Shown here: positions 17,457-25,199 of the stretch, piece by piece
Layout: every line of letters starts with the position of its first letter
Position numbering within the stretch: the stretch's first letter is position 1
NCBI GenBank assembly: GCA_039029535.1
Contig: JBCCFW010000061.1
Coordinates: 1 to 36,886 of the forward strand
DNA from: JBCCFW01 sp039029535
GTDB lineage: Bacteria; Acidobacteriota; JBCCFW01
Length of the DNA: 36,886 nt
Reading direction: 5' to 3'
Notes under the pieces: model-generated
What the model was told of the DNA's origin: nothing
The model's input: only the letters and a program-made list of their open reading frames with translations
The model's database searches: none
Made by a program: the position numbers and the translations under genes

Positions 17457-20400
17457 ATGACTCAGCGATCGCTCCTCCTCCCCCTTCTCGGACTGCTCGC
17501 CCCCTCCGTCATGGGCCAGCGGGCCTCCGAGCCGCCGGTCCACCGCGAGCAGGTCCCGCCTCCGGCCGAGCTGATCGAGAGCCTGCGGCTCCCGGAGCCG
17601 GTGATCGACCGGTCGAGACTCTTCGGCGACCCGCTCCCCTACACGATCGGTGACTGGACCGACGAGGAGCAGCTCTACCTCGAGTACATCAACCGGGCGC
17701 GAGCCGATGCCGACGCCGAGGCCGATCGCCTGGCGGCCACCACGGATCCGCTGGTCCTCAACGCCATCAACGCGTTCAACGTCGACCTGGCGAAGATGGA
17801 CACCGAGTTCATGATCTACACGCGGGTCCTCCCGCCGCTGGCTCCGAACGCGAACCTGCTCGCGACCGCTCGCGGCCACAGCCAGGACATGTTCGACAAC
17901 GTGTTCCAGGGCCACGTGAGCGTGACCTCGACCGGCGACACCCAGGGCACCCGGCTCACCAACGCGGGTTACGACTTCTCGACCGCCGGGGAGAACGTGT
18001 TCTCCTTCGCCCGCACCCCCTGGCACGGTCACGCCGGCTTCAACATCGACTGGGGCGGCGGCACTCCGGCAGAGCCCGGTGATGACCCCGAGCCGGCCGA
18101 TGGCATGCAGGACCCGCCGGGCCATCGCCACACGATCCACAGCGATGCCATGCGCGAGATCGGGATCGGCATCGTCAACGGCAGCAAGAGCAGCAACCCG
18201 CTGAGCCAGGCCCAGTGGAACACGCTCTACCCCGACAACCTGCACGGCGCCTGGCGTTCGAACGTCGGACCCCAGCTCGTCACCCAGAACTTCGGGAGTC
18301 GCGACGACCTCGATCCCTTCATCACCGGCGTCGTCTACTACGACATCGACATGGACGGCTTCTACTCGGTCGGCGAGGGCATCGGCGGACTGACGGTCCG
18401 AGCCGACGGCCGGACGGGCACCACCGCTCCTTCCGGTGGCTATGCCGTCCCCGTCGGCGCCGGCACCCACGAGGTCGAGGTCTTCGGCCTCGGTTTCGGT
18501 ACCAGCTCCTACCCCGGCGTCGTCGTCGGTGTCGACAACGTCAAGCAGGATCACGTCCCGACCTACGCGGCGCCGACCGTGAACGACCCCGGCGACCTCC
18601 CCGCGGGCCACGCCAGCCGCGTGACCTTCTCGACCGTCGCTGCCGCCACCGGCTACGTCGTCCGCAGTGCCGGCACCGAGAGGGTGACCTGGATCGACGG
18701 CGCCGAGGACGGGGGCACGCGCGTCACCATCGACTCCACCGATGGCTACGACGTCGTGTCGACCATCCTTTCCTACTCGGGGAGCTACTCCTACCGACTG
18801 ACCAACGAGAACTTCGTGGTGCAGTCGATCACCTTCGACGATGACTTCCTCGCCGCCGCCGACAGCCGGATCGACTTCCGTAGCCGCGTCCGCTGTCAGA
18901 CCCCCGATCAGACCTCGCGAGTCCAGGTCTCGCTCGACGGCGGCAACACCTGGGTGAGCCTCTACTCTCAGGCCGGCACCGGCTGCAGCGGTGAGGGCTC
19001 CTTCCAGGCCCGCTCGGCCTCGCTCGCCGACTACGCGGGTCAGAGCTTCCGCCTCCGCTTCCTCATGGACTTCGCCGGCGGCTCGGCCTTCAACATGATC
19101 ACCTCGTCCTCGATCGGCTGGTACGTCGACGACATCCAGCTCGTGAACGTGAGCGAGCTCAGCAACATCTCAGAGCAGGAGGTCGGCAACGCTGGCAACC
19201 TCGACTTCACGCCGCCGGCCATCGGCAACTACCTCCTCGAGGTGCGCGCTCAGAACATGGACAAGCTCTACCCCTGGGGGCCCGGCTTCGAGCTCCAGGC
19301 GGTCGAGCCGGTCGACACCGACATGGACGGCGTCATCGACGGACCCGACAACTGCCGGCTCGTCGCCAACGCCGACCAGACCAACACCGACGGTGACCTC
19401 TTCGGCGATGCCTGCGACAACTGCCCGGCTCTCGCCAACGACGATCAGGCCAATGCCGATTCCGATCTCGCCGGCGACGCCTGTGACGGCTGTCCGACCG
19501 ATCCCGACAAGACCGCCGAGGGCATCTGCGGCTGCTTCGTCTCCGACGTGGGTGACCGCGACGGCGACGGCACGCTCGATTGCCTCGACGGCTGTCCCGA
19601 CGACTTCGACAAGATCGCGGCCGGCGACTGCGGCTGCGGCTTCCCCGACTTCGACGGTGACGGCGACACCAACTCGGACTGCGATTGCCTGCCCGGCGAC
19701 ATCTTCGACGCCGGCGGCGGTGACGACGTCTTGAACCTCGCCGACTGGCTCGCCGGTCATCAGAAGGTGCGCGACGAGATCGCCGTGGACGCCATCGACC
19801 GCGCTTGCGCCGACCTGCACCCCGGCGCGGCGATCTGCCCGGACCTGAGCCCGCCCGGCTGGGAGGTCATCGGCGACGGCGACTTCGACGTCGACGACCT
19901 CGTCGTCCTGCGTCAGCTCCTGGCGGGTGCGCGACAGCTCACGGACGACTCCTGCCTCGGTGGCGAGGTCAGCGCGGGTGGTGCGAAGCGTCTCCCCGGT
20001 GACGTCGCCCCGCGCGACACCAGCGGTGACGGCCTGGTCAACATCGGCGACGTGGTCGCCGTCCTCCGCTTCTCGGTCGGTCTCGACACGGCCAACACCG
20101 AGGAGCAGCTCCGGGCCGACGTCAGCAACAGCAGCGATGTCGGCGGCGTGCTGGTCATCGAGGTTCAGCCGGAAGGCTCGCGCTCGATCAACATCGCCGA
20201 CGTCGTCCAGCTCCTCCGTGCCTCCGTCGGCCTCGACACCATCGCTTGGCCCGCGCGCTCGGTGAACGTCGGGCTCGACGACGGCTCGGGTCGCGACGCC
20301 TACCAGGTTCGCATCGAGAACTGGCCCGCCTCGGCCACCGGCTTCGACCTCGACGGCATCGGCTGCAATGCCGATGGTGCCGGCGCCGACCAGGTCGGCA

Positions 20401-20576
20401 ACGTGCTCGTGCTCACCTGCCCGGACGACGGCGGCGCCGACACGCAGCTCGTCAACGGCGCGACCTTCCGTTCGCCGGAGGCGGTCGACTACGGCAGCCT
20501 GACCACGACGATCATGGTCGTCGACACGGCCACCGGCGCCGTCGAGGCCCGCACGGGCACCGCCGAGCAGGACTGA
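17457..20576 (+). CDS. Large secreted CAP/SCP-domain protein with thrombospondin-3 and dockerin-like modules
   Basis: Extracellular mosaic of 1039 residues. The start is at ATG 17457 (MTQRSLLLPLLGLLAPSVMG, signal peptide), with AGAGG upstream. A CAP/PR-1-like domain (about 65-255) shows YLEYINRARADADAEADRL, ARGHSQDMFDN, GHVS, AGENV and GHRHTIHSDAMREIGIGI; it carries an Asp/Pro-rich insertion before the last motif. A prealbumin/SdrD-B-like domain follows (GVVYYDIDMDGFYSVGEGIG, about 290), then a jelly-roll region (about 430-570), then thrombospondin type 3 calcium repeats (DTDMDGVIDGPDNC, DGDLFGDACDNCP, about 620-690). The tail (about 750-1039) contains dockerin-like calcium loops such as SGDGLVNIGDVVAVLRFSVG and a beta domain. 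This tail is paralogous to the end of the 28871-30943 product. CAP proteins have varied roles; here adhesion or peptidase-like activity is open. Confidence 0.88.
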   Translation: MTQRSLLLPLLGLLAPSVMGQRASEPPVHREQVPPPAELIESLRLPEPVIDRSRLFGDPLPYTIGDWTDEEQLYLEYINRARADADAEADRLAATTDPLVLNAINAFNVDLAKMDTEFMIYTRVLPPLAPNANLLATARGHSQDMFDNVFQGHVSVTSTGDTQGTRLTNAGYDFSTAGENVFSFARTPWHGHAGFNIDWGGGTPAEPGDDPEPADGMQDPPGHRHTIHSDAMREIGIGIVNGSKSSNPLSQAQWNTLYPDNLHGAWRSNVGPQLVTQNFGSRDDLDPFITGVVYYDIDMDGFYSVGEGIGGLTVRADGRTGTTAPSGGYAVPVGAGTHEVEVFGLGFGTSSYPGVVVGVDNVKQDHVPTYAAPTVNDPGDLPAGHASRVTFSTVAAATGYVVRSAGTERVTWIDGAEDGGTRVTIDSTDGYDVVSTILSYSGSYSYRLTNENFVVQSITFDDDFLAAADSRIDFRSRVRCQTPDQTSRVQVSLDGGNTWVSLYSQAGTGCSGEGSFQARSASLADYAGQSFRLRFLMDFAGGSAFNMITSSSIGWYVDDIQLVNVSELSNISEQEVGNAGNLDFTPPAIGNYLLEVRAQNMDKLYPWGPGFELQAVEPVDTDMDGVIDGPDNCRLVANADQTNTDGDLFGDACDNCPALANDDQANADSDLAGDACDGCPTDPDKTAEGICGCFVSDVGDRDGDGTLDCLDGCPDDFDKIAAGDCGCGFPDFDGDGDTNSDCDCLPGDIFDAGGGDDVLNLADWLAGHQKVRDEIAVDAIDRACADLHPGAAICPDLSPPGWEVIGDGDFDVDDLVVLRQLLAGARQLTDDSCLGGEVSAGGAKRLPGDVAPRDTSGDGLVNIGDVVAVLRFSVGLDTANTEEQLRADVSNSSDVGGVLVIEVQPEGSRSINIADVVQLLRASVGLDTIAWPARSVNVGLDDGSGRDAYQVRIENWPASATGFDLDGIGCNADGAGADQVGNVLVLTCPDDGGADTQLVNGATFRSPEAVDYGSLTTTIMVVDTATGAVEARTGTAEQD

Positions 20577-20585
20577 AGCGGACTC

Positions 20586-21467
20586 GTGTCTTCCACCGGA
20601 CCGACGCTCCCTCCCGAGCTCGCCTCGCGGGTCGAGGAGGAGCTCGGTCCGGTTCTCGGCTCCGCCCCCCTGCCCCGCGTGGGCGTGGGCGGCACGACCT
20701 GGCGGGTGTCGACGCGAGGCGGCGTCACCCTGCTCAAGCGCTGTCGCAGCCGTCGGGCCTTCGAGGACGAGCGACGCGCGCTGAGCTCCTGGGGACCCCA
20801 CCTCGGTGGTCGCGCTCCCAACCTCCTCGCTGCCTGGGCCGAGCCGACACCCGCCCTGCTCATCCAGCTCTTGTCCGGCCGCACCGCCGATCGCTGGTCG
20901 TTCTCCGCCGAGCTCGAGCGTGACCTCTGGCGACAAGCCGGCGGCCTGCTCGCCCGCCTCCATCACCTGTCGTCGTTCGAGGACGACGACCCGCTCCCCC
21001 TCTCCGACGCGCTGAGCGCTCGCGCAGGAGCAACGCTGGATCGCTGCGCCGAGTTGCTCCCGAGCTCCTCACGCGCACGAGTCGTCGAGAGACTCTCCGA
21101 CTTCTCGGACTTCGCCGAGCTGCGACGCGTGCCGTGTCATCGGGACTACCAGCCCGGCAACTGGCTCGTGAGGGTCGACGACGCCCGCATCGAGCTGTCG
21201 CTCATCGACTTCGAGTGGGCCCGCCCCGACGCATGGCTCGTCGATCTCGTCCGGCTTCACTCGCACGCGTGGCGTGACCGTCCCGAGCGACGCGAGGCCT
21301 TCCTCGAAGGCTACGGTCGTGAGCTCGACGACGCCGACCTCCTGCGTCTCGAGAAGCTCGCCTGGCTGGACCTCGTCGGCACGCTGGCCTGGGCGGTCGA
21401 GCACGAGGACGCGGAGCTGGAGCAGACGACGCGAGCTCGACTCGACATGGAGCTCGCTCGCGGCTGA
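20586..21467 (+). CDS. APH-fold small-molecule or protein kinase
   Basis: Cytoplasmic phosphotransferase of 293 residues in the aminoglycoside-phosphotransferase/choline-kinase superfamily. Visible active-site elements are Lys51 in the VTLLKR strand for ATP, an acidic pair in RAFEDERRAL (60-62) as helix-C glutamate, the catalytic loop HRDYQPGNWL (H185, catalytic D187, N192), and the metal-binding D208 in LIDFEWARPD. All are intact, so it should be active. The start is a GTG only 9 bp after the CAP-protein stop, suggesting co-transcription. Aminoglycoside resistance is unlikely, because many members phosphorylate sugars, choline, amino acids or other metabolites; the substrate cannot be told. 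It converges on an HPr-kinase-like gene, stops 10 bp apart. Confidence 0.85.
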   Translation: MSSTGPTLPPELASRVEEELGPVLGSAPLPRVGVGGTTWRVSTRGGVTLLKRCRSRRAFEDERRALSSWGPHLGGRAPNLLAAWAEPTPALLIQLLSGRTADRWSFSAELERDLWRQAGGLLARLHHLSSFEDDDPLPLSDALSARAGATLDRCAELLPSSSRARVVERLSDFSDFAELRRVPCHRDYQPGNWLVRVDDARIELSLIDFEWARPDAWLVDLVRLHSHAWRDRPERREAFLEGYGRELDDADLLRLEKLAWLDLVGTLAWAVEHEDAELEQTTRARLDMELARG

Positions 21468-21477
21468 GGTTCCCACC

Positions 21478-22437
21478 TTAGCCCGCCGCGTCGACGGCTT
21501 CGTCGAGCAGGCTCCAGAAGCTCGGGTCCTTCTTCAGGTGCAGCCGTCGCACGGGCACCTCGTCGAGGAGCTGCTTCAGGTTCGCACCGGCACGTCGTCG
21601 CAGCTCGTCGTCATCGAGCAGGAACGGCACCTGCCCCATGAGCTCGGCGAGGGCGATGGCGGCGATGGTCGTCTCGAGCCGGTTCTCCTCGGCCTGGAAG
21701 AGACGACAGGCCATCGCCAGGGGTCCCGAGGCGTTGACGTTGCGCTCGCTGGTGTCGAACGAGCCGCGGAACGGAACGCCGCAGGCCTGCCAGCCCTCGG
21801 CTCGTCGCTCGAGCAGGACGAGATCGTCACCGAGACAGTCGCCCTCCTCGGGGTGGCTCGCCGTCGTCGACTTGCCGGCACCGGAGGGTCCGAAGAACAG
21901 GAAGGTCCTCCCCTTCCGCAGCACCCCCGAGCTGTGGAGGACGAAGCCTCCACGCGCCAGGGCGACGGTCGAGAGGAAGAAGCGCAGGACGTTCTCCACC
22001 GCCTGACCGAGGTCTGCGTCGTCGACGTCGCAGACGACGAGTCGGCCAACGCGTCCTTCACGATCGAAGCGCAGCGCGAAGAAGTACGACCAGAGCACGA
22101 GGAGCTCTGCGTCGGTGCGTGCCTCCATCCGTGCTTCCTCACCACCCTCGCCACGCGGGAGGTGGAGCCAGGCTGACGCGGGCGAGCGTCGCACCTCGAT
22201 CCGCCCGGCGTTCTCACTCGCGTCCGCGTCGACGAGGAAGCCCTGGTACTGGTCGTCGACGAGACCGGCGAGCCGCTCGTCGAGGCCGTCGAGCACCAGG
22301 GAGATCGTGCCGATCCGCAGGTGCCGCGAGAGCTCGCCTCTCGGCTCGTTCGCCGTGCTCAGCTCGGCGTCGGTGGGGCTGCGATCCTCCGGTCGCGTGC
22401 GGCCACCGACGACGCGGGGAACCTCAGCGTCCGCCAT
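21478..22437 (-). CDS. HPr kinase/phosphorylase-like P-loop protein
   Basis: Cytosolic ATP-binding protein of 319 residues resembling the C-terminal domain of HPr kinase (HprK) and related PEP-carboxykinase-fold kinases. Walker A is GPSGAGKST (183-191), preceded by VLHSSGVLRKGRTFLFF with H168 at the position of the conserved HprK His. A Walker-B-like LGDDLVLLE follows at 202-210 and GVPFRGSFD after that. The N-terminal 150 residues are unlike the usual HprK N-domain and are unassigned. The start MADAEVPRV at 22437 overlaps the 3' end of the upstream gene by 14 bp, so the two are translationally linked. HprK-like genes of this type occur near peptide-modification or PTS genes in other bacteria, but none are seen here. 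A protein-kinase role is inferred. Confidence 0.8.
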   Translation of the reverse strand: MADAEVPRVVGGRTRPEDRSPTDAELSTANEPRGELSRHLRIGTISLVLDGLDERLAGLVDDQYQGFLVDADASENAGRIEVRRSPASAWLHLPRGEGGEEARMEARTDAELLVLWSYFFALRFDREGRVGRLVVCDVDDADLGQAVENVLRFFLSTVALARGGFVLHSSGVLRKGRTFLFFGPSGAGKSTTASHPEEGDCLGDDLVLLERRAEGWQACGVPFRGSFDTSERNVNASGPLAMACRLFQAEENRLETTIAAIALAELMGQVPFLLDDDELRRRAGANLKQLLDEVPVRRLHLKKDPSFWSLLDEAVDAAG

Positions 22438-23680
22438 CGTCTGGAAGCACCGACTCGACGAAGCTCGTCTCGAGACCCTCGGTGATCGCGAGCTGCGTCC
22501 GCTCGCCGCGCAGGAAGCGGTCGTACTCACGCCGCTGAGGCGTGTCGGCGAAACGAAGCCAGACCGGCGTGCTGAAGTCGTCGAACCAAATGCCCAGGTT
22601 GTGCCAGTAGCGCTTCATGAGCTCGAGCGTCCAGGGATGGTCCTCCTGGCTGAGCGCATGCTCGATGATGACCGGATAGAGCGCGCCGAGCCCCGGCAGG
22701 GTCTGCAACACGCGGGAGTAAGCCGCCTTCGCCTCGACGTGGCGTCCCTGCTCACGGAGCGCATCGCCGCGGAGCGCGTCGAGGAAGGGATCGTCGAGCA
22801 TCCGTTCCTGAAGCCGACGCAGGCAGGCCTCGTGCTCGGCCCAGCGCCCGCTGACGACGTGGTAGTCGAGCAACATGAGATCGAGCGCCGCATCGCCGGG
22901 GAAGGCCGCGCGGAAGCGCTCGACCTCACGTCGATAGGCGGCGGTGGCGGTACTGTCTTCCCGGGCGAGCTGTGCTGACGCCATGAGCCGATTGAGCAGG
23001 ACCGGCTTGAGCTTGGTGAGGCTCTCCGGGAGAGCATCGAGGTGCTTCAGCGCCTCACGAGCCTGACCGGCCATCAACGCTCGTGACGCCTTCGTCCGAC
23101 TCTCGTGATGACGCACGAAGTCGAGCTCGGCAGCATCCACGGTCTCCAGGGCCTTGGCGTCGAGCTGGGCCACGAAGGGGAGCGCCATCCGTCGCAGCGT
23201 GGTGCTCATGAGCTCACCGGCCGCCGCGATCTCGAAGTCGCACACGCGGTGAATGTCGTCGACACCCTTGCAGAGCACGAGGTCGTGGTAGTTGAGCCCG
23301 CGGCTCCCGTGAAGGGCGAAGAGGACTCGTCGCTCGCCATCGACGACGCGCTGGCCGACGAGGCGGTAGAAGCCCTCGGGGCCGAGCGCCCGCATGACCT
23401 CCGGGCCGAAGCTCATGTTCTGCACGAGACCCTTGCGGGCCGTGCGTCGCGCCTCGCCGGCCAGCGGCACGCCGCGCAGGGCGCGGTCGGCCAGGATGCC
23501 GTGGTCGAAGCAGCGGTCGAAGGCCTCGTGGTCCCGGGCGTTCACCGCCTGGAGCAGGACGACGGTCAGCACCTTGGCCTCGTCCTCGGAGACCGGCTTG
23601 ACCACGAGCTGGGCGGAGGCCGGGCGACCGAGAGCGAGGAGCCCCAGCAGGAGCGAGAGGACGAGTCGGGACGAGGTCAT
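22424..23680 (-). CDS. Exported helical-repeat (TPR-like) protein
   Basis: Protein of 418 residues with a clear signal peptide (MTSSRLVLSLLLGLLALGRPASA-Q). The first part (AKVLTVVLLQAVNARDHEAFDRCFD) has the look of an NTF2/SnoaL-like or alpha-beta segment, with DGERRVLFALHGSRGLNYHDLVL further on. From about residue 190 on it is helical with tetratricopeptide-like spacing (REALKHLDALP, GRWAEHEACLRRLQERM, GDALREQGRHVEAKAAYSRVLQTLP). No enzyme motif is visible. Its stop overlaps the start of the HprK-like gene, and a HEAT-repeat gene lies 46 bp upstream on the same strand, so three genes form a likely operon. Function unknown; the repeats suggest a protein-binding role in the periplasm. Confidence 0.75.
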   Translation of the reverse strand: MTSSRLVLSLLLGLLALGRPASAQLVVKPVSEDEAKVLTVVLLQAVNARDHEAFDRCFDHGILADRALRGVPLAGEARRTARKGLVQNMSFGPEVMRALGPEGFYRLVGQRVVDGERRVLFALHGSRGLNYHDLVLCKGVDDIHRVCDFEIAAAGELMSTTLRRMALPFVAQLDAKALETVDAAELDFVRHHESRTKASRALMAGQAREALKHLDALPESLTKLKPVLLNRLMASAQLAREDSTATAAYRREVERFRAAFPGDAALDLMLLDYHVVSGRWAEHEACLRRLQERMLDDPFLDALRGDALREQGRHVEAKAAYSRVLQTLPGLGALYPVIIEHALSQEDHPWTLELMKRYWHNLGIWFDDFSTPVWLRFADTPQRREYDRFLRGERTQLAITEGLETSFVESVLPDDGGR

Positions 23681-23726
23681 CCCCCAGTGTCGCCCAGCGA
23701 TCGCGTCGGGGCCAGCCGAACCTGGC

Positions 23727-24476
23727 CTACTTGTCGAGCCGCCGGACCATGCCCTGCCGGGTGAGGTAGTAGCCCTCGGGCAGCAGGGGCTCGACCTCAG
23801 CCTTGCGGCCGGCCACCGAGACGTCGCGCGCGGCGATCGACTTGATGAGCGCGTCGAGCACCCGGGGGCGGTCCGTGCTGTCGAGGAGGGCGTTCACCAG
23901 GAGCTGCCCACGCTCCTCGTCGGGCGCCTGAGACAGGAGCTCGCCGGCTGCCATCCGGACCGTGTCGTCGGTGTCTTCGAGGAAGGGTCCGACGGTGGTG
24001 CCGACCTCCTCGTGGGAGGCGTGGTCCATGAGGGCGTGGATCATCTCGACCTTGCGCTCGGGATGCCGGTCGAACTGGGTGTCCAGCCGAGACAGCACCT
24101 GGCAGACGCGCTGGCGGAAATCGTCCTCGGAGACCATCCCGCTGAGGATGCGGAGGGGCCAGCCGACCTGCGGCTCCCGCTTCAGGTAACGCTCGATGGC
24201 CGGGACGACCTTCTCGGCTCCGAGCTTGTCGAGGAGCCGGTGGACGTGGGCCTTCTCCTCCTCGTCGCTCATCTCCTTCTCGGAGGTGATTCGGTAGCGA
24301 GAGAGCAGGCCGTCGATGGCGCTGGGCTCCTCGTCGGCCCAGGCCGCGAGACGGTCGGCCGCCTCGTAGCGACGGGCCGGCTCGCCGTGCCGCGTGGACA
24401 GCACGGTGGCGGCGGCGTCGATCTTGCGCTCGCTCGGACCCGACTTGAAGGCGTCGAAGAAGTCGAACAATCCCAT
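23727..24476 (-). CDS. HEAT-repeat protein
   Basis: Soluble cytoplasmic protein of 249 residues without signal peptide, beginning MGLFDFFDAFKSGPSERKID. It is built of paired helices typical of HEAT/armadillo-like repeats: RRYEAADRLAAWADEEP, EKVVPAIERYLKREPQ, HEEVGTTVGPFLEDTDDTVR followed by MAAGELLSQ, and QLLVNALLDSTDRPRVLDAL. The C-terminal segment LLPEGYYLTRQGMVRRL is a short beta or extended tail. Such proteins act as scaffolds or bind other proteins; no catalytic residues are seen. It is the first gene of the three-gene minus-strand cluster and diverges from a small membrane-protein gene with 71 bp between starts. Confidence 0.82.
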   Translation of the reverse strand: MGLFDFFDAFKSGPSERKIDAAATVLSTRHGEPARRYEAADRLAAWADEEPSAIDGLLSRYRITSEKEMSDEEEKAHVHRLLDKLGAEKVVPAIERYLKREPQVGWPLRILSGMVSEDDFRQRVCQVLSRLDTQFDRHPERKVEMIHALMDHASHEEVGTTVGPFLEDTDDTVRMAAGELLSQAPDEERGQLLVNALLDSTDRPRVLDALIKSIAARDVSVAGRKAEVEPLLPEGYYLTRQGMVRRLDK

Positions 24477-24547
24477 GGCGGGCGCACGTTAGCACGCTGC
24501 GACACGGGCAACCAGCACGGCCGAGGCATGGGATCTAAGATCGGGTC

Positions 24548-25102
24548 GTGCTGCTTCGTGTCTTCAGCCGCTGCGCCGCCGCGGCGCTCGCGATCCTGAC
24601 CCTGGCCGTCCTCGTGCTCATGGTCCAGGGGCTCCTCTCGGGCGAGCCCCTGCTCCGCACGGTCGCCCGGCTGCTCTTCGCCCTGGCCCTCGCCCACGGG
24701 GCCTGGGCGAGCTGGCGCTCCCCCGTCCGACGCGGCCCGCGACAGCGACGTCGCCTGCTGGAGATGCTCCAGGTCCTCTCCGACCCCGAGCTCCAGCGCG
24801 ACTTCGCGGAGACCAGCCCGGCGCTCCCCGCCCCCATGGCGCTCATCGAGGACTGGCGGACGGTCGCGGCCAGCCTCGACGACGAGGACGTCGCCGCCAG
24901 CTTCGACGAGGTCGAGCTCCGCGAGCTGCTGGCGCTGCGGGGCGAGCTCGAGCAGCTCACCCGCTTCCTCCCCGACCTCGACCGCTTCGAGAACGACCCG
25001 CAGGGCGAGGTCGAGTTCCTGCGCGAGGACCCCGACTGGCAGCGACTCACCGAGCGCGCCGGTCGCACCTTCGCTCGCTTCGCCTCGCGCGACGCTGCCT
25101 GA
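24548..25102 (+). CDS. Small membrane protein of unknown function
   Basis: Protein of 184 residues starting at GTG 24548. Two hydrophobic helices occupy the first third: AAAALAILTLAVLVLMVQGL (about 10-29) and TVARLLFALALAHGAWASW (about 38-56), followed by a very basic stretch (RSPVRRGPRQRRRLLEML) that should be cytoplasmic under the positive-inside rule. The remaining 110 residues are acidic and helical (LDDEDVAASFDEVELRELLALRGELEQL), possibly a short coiled coil. I do not recognise a family. It precedes the ispG gene by 97 bp on the same strand; a palindrome lies in that gap. Base composition and codon usage look like those of its neighbours, which supports real coding. Confidence 0.68.
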   Translation: MLLRVFSRCAAAALAILTLAVLVLMVQGLLSGEPLLRTVARLLFALALAHGAWASWRSPVRRGPRQRRRLLEMLQVLSDPELQRDFAETSPALPAPMALIEDWRTVAASLDDEDVAASFDEVELRELLALRGELEQLTRFLPDLDRFENDPQGEVEFLREDPDWQRLTERAGRTFARFASRDAA

Positions 25103-25113
25103 TCCGGACGCTG

Positions 25114-25128
25114 ATTCCGGCCCGGAAT
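25114..25128. promoter_or_regulatory. 15-bp palindrome upstream of ispG
   Basis: ATTCCGG-C-CCGGAAT, perfect 7-bp arms around one base, 12 bp after the preceding stop and 72 bp before the ispG ATG. No T-run follows, so it is more like an operator than a terminator. It could also be a chance palindrome in GC-rich sequence. Confidence 0.3.
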
Positions 25129-25199
25129 TCACCGAATCGCAACAGTCTTTCCTCGGTCTCGAAGCGGACTCGCAGGTCCGAACGTGGGATGATCCGATC

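Noticed and set aside
19310..19690. DNA-level tandem repeat in the thrombospondin-3 region
   Set aside because: The repetition is at protein level (Asp/Cys loops) with diverged DNA; no repeat unit is conserved base for base.
19170..20966. Long open frame of about 600 codons on the minus strand opposite the CAP-protein tail
   Set aside because: It mirrors the periodic Asp/Gly codons of the dockerin-like repeats; the plus-strand reading has a signal peptide and recognisable domains, while the antisense product is Val/Gly/Ala-rich without any motif.
20586..21467. Aminoglycoside resistance gene
   Set aside because: The fold is APH-like with intact active site, but nothing points to aminoglycosides; the context is chromosomal with no mobile element, and most family members act on other substrates.
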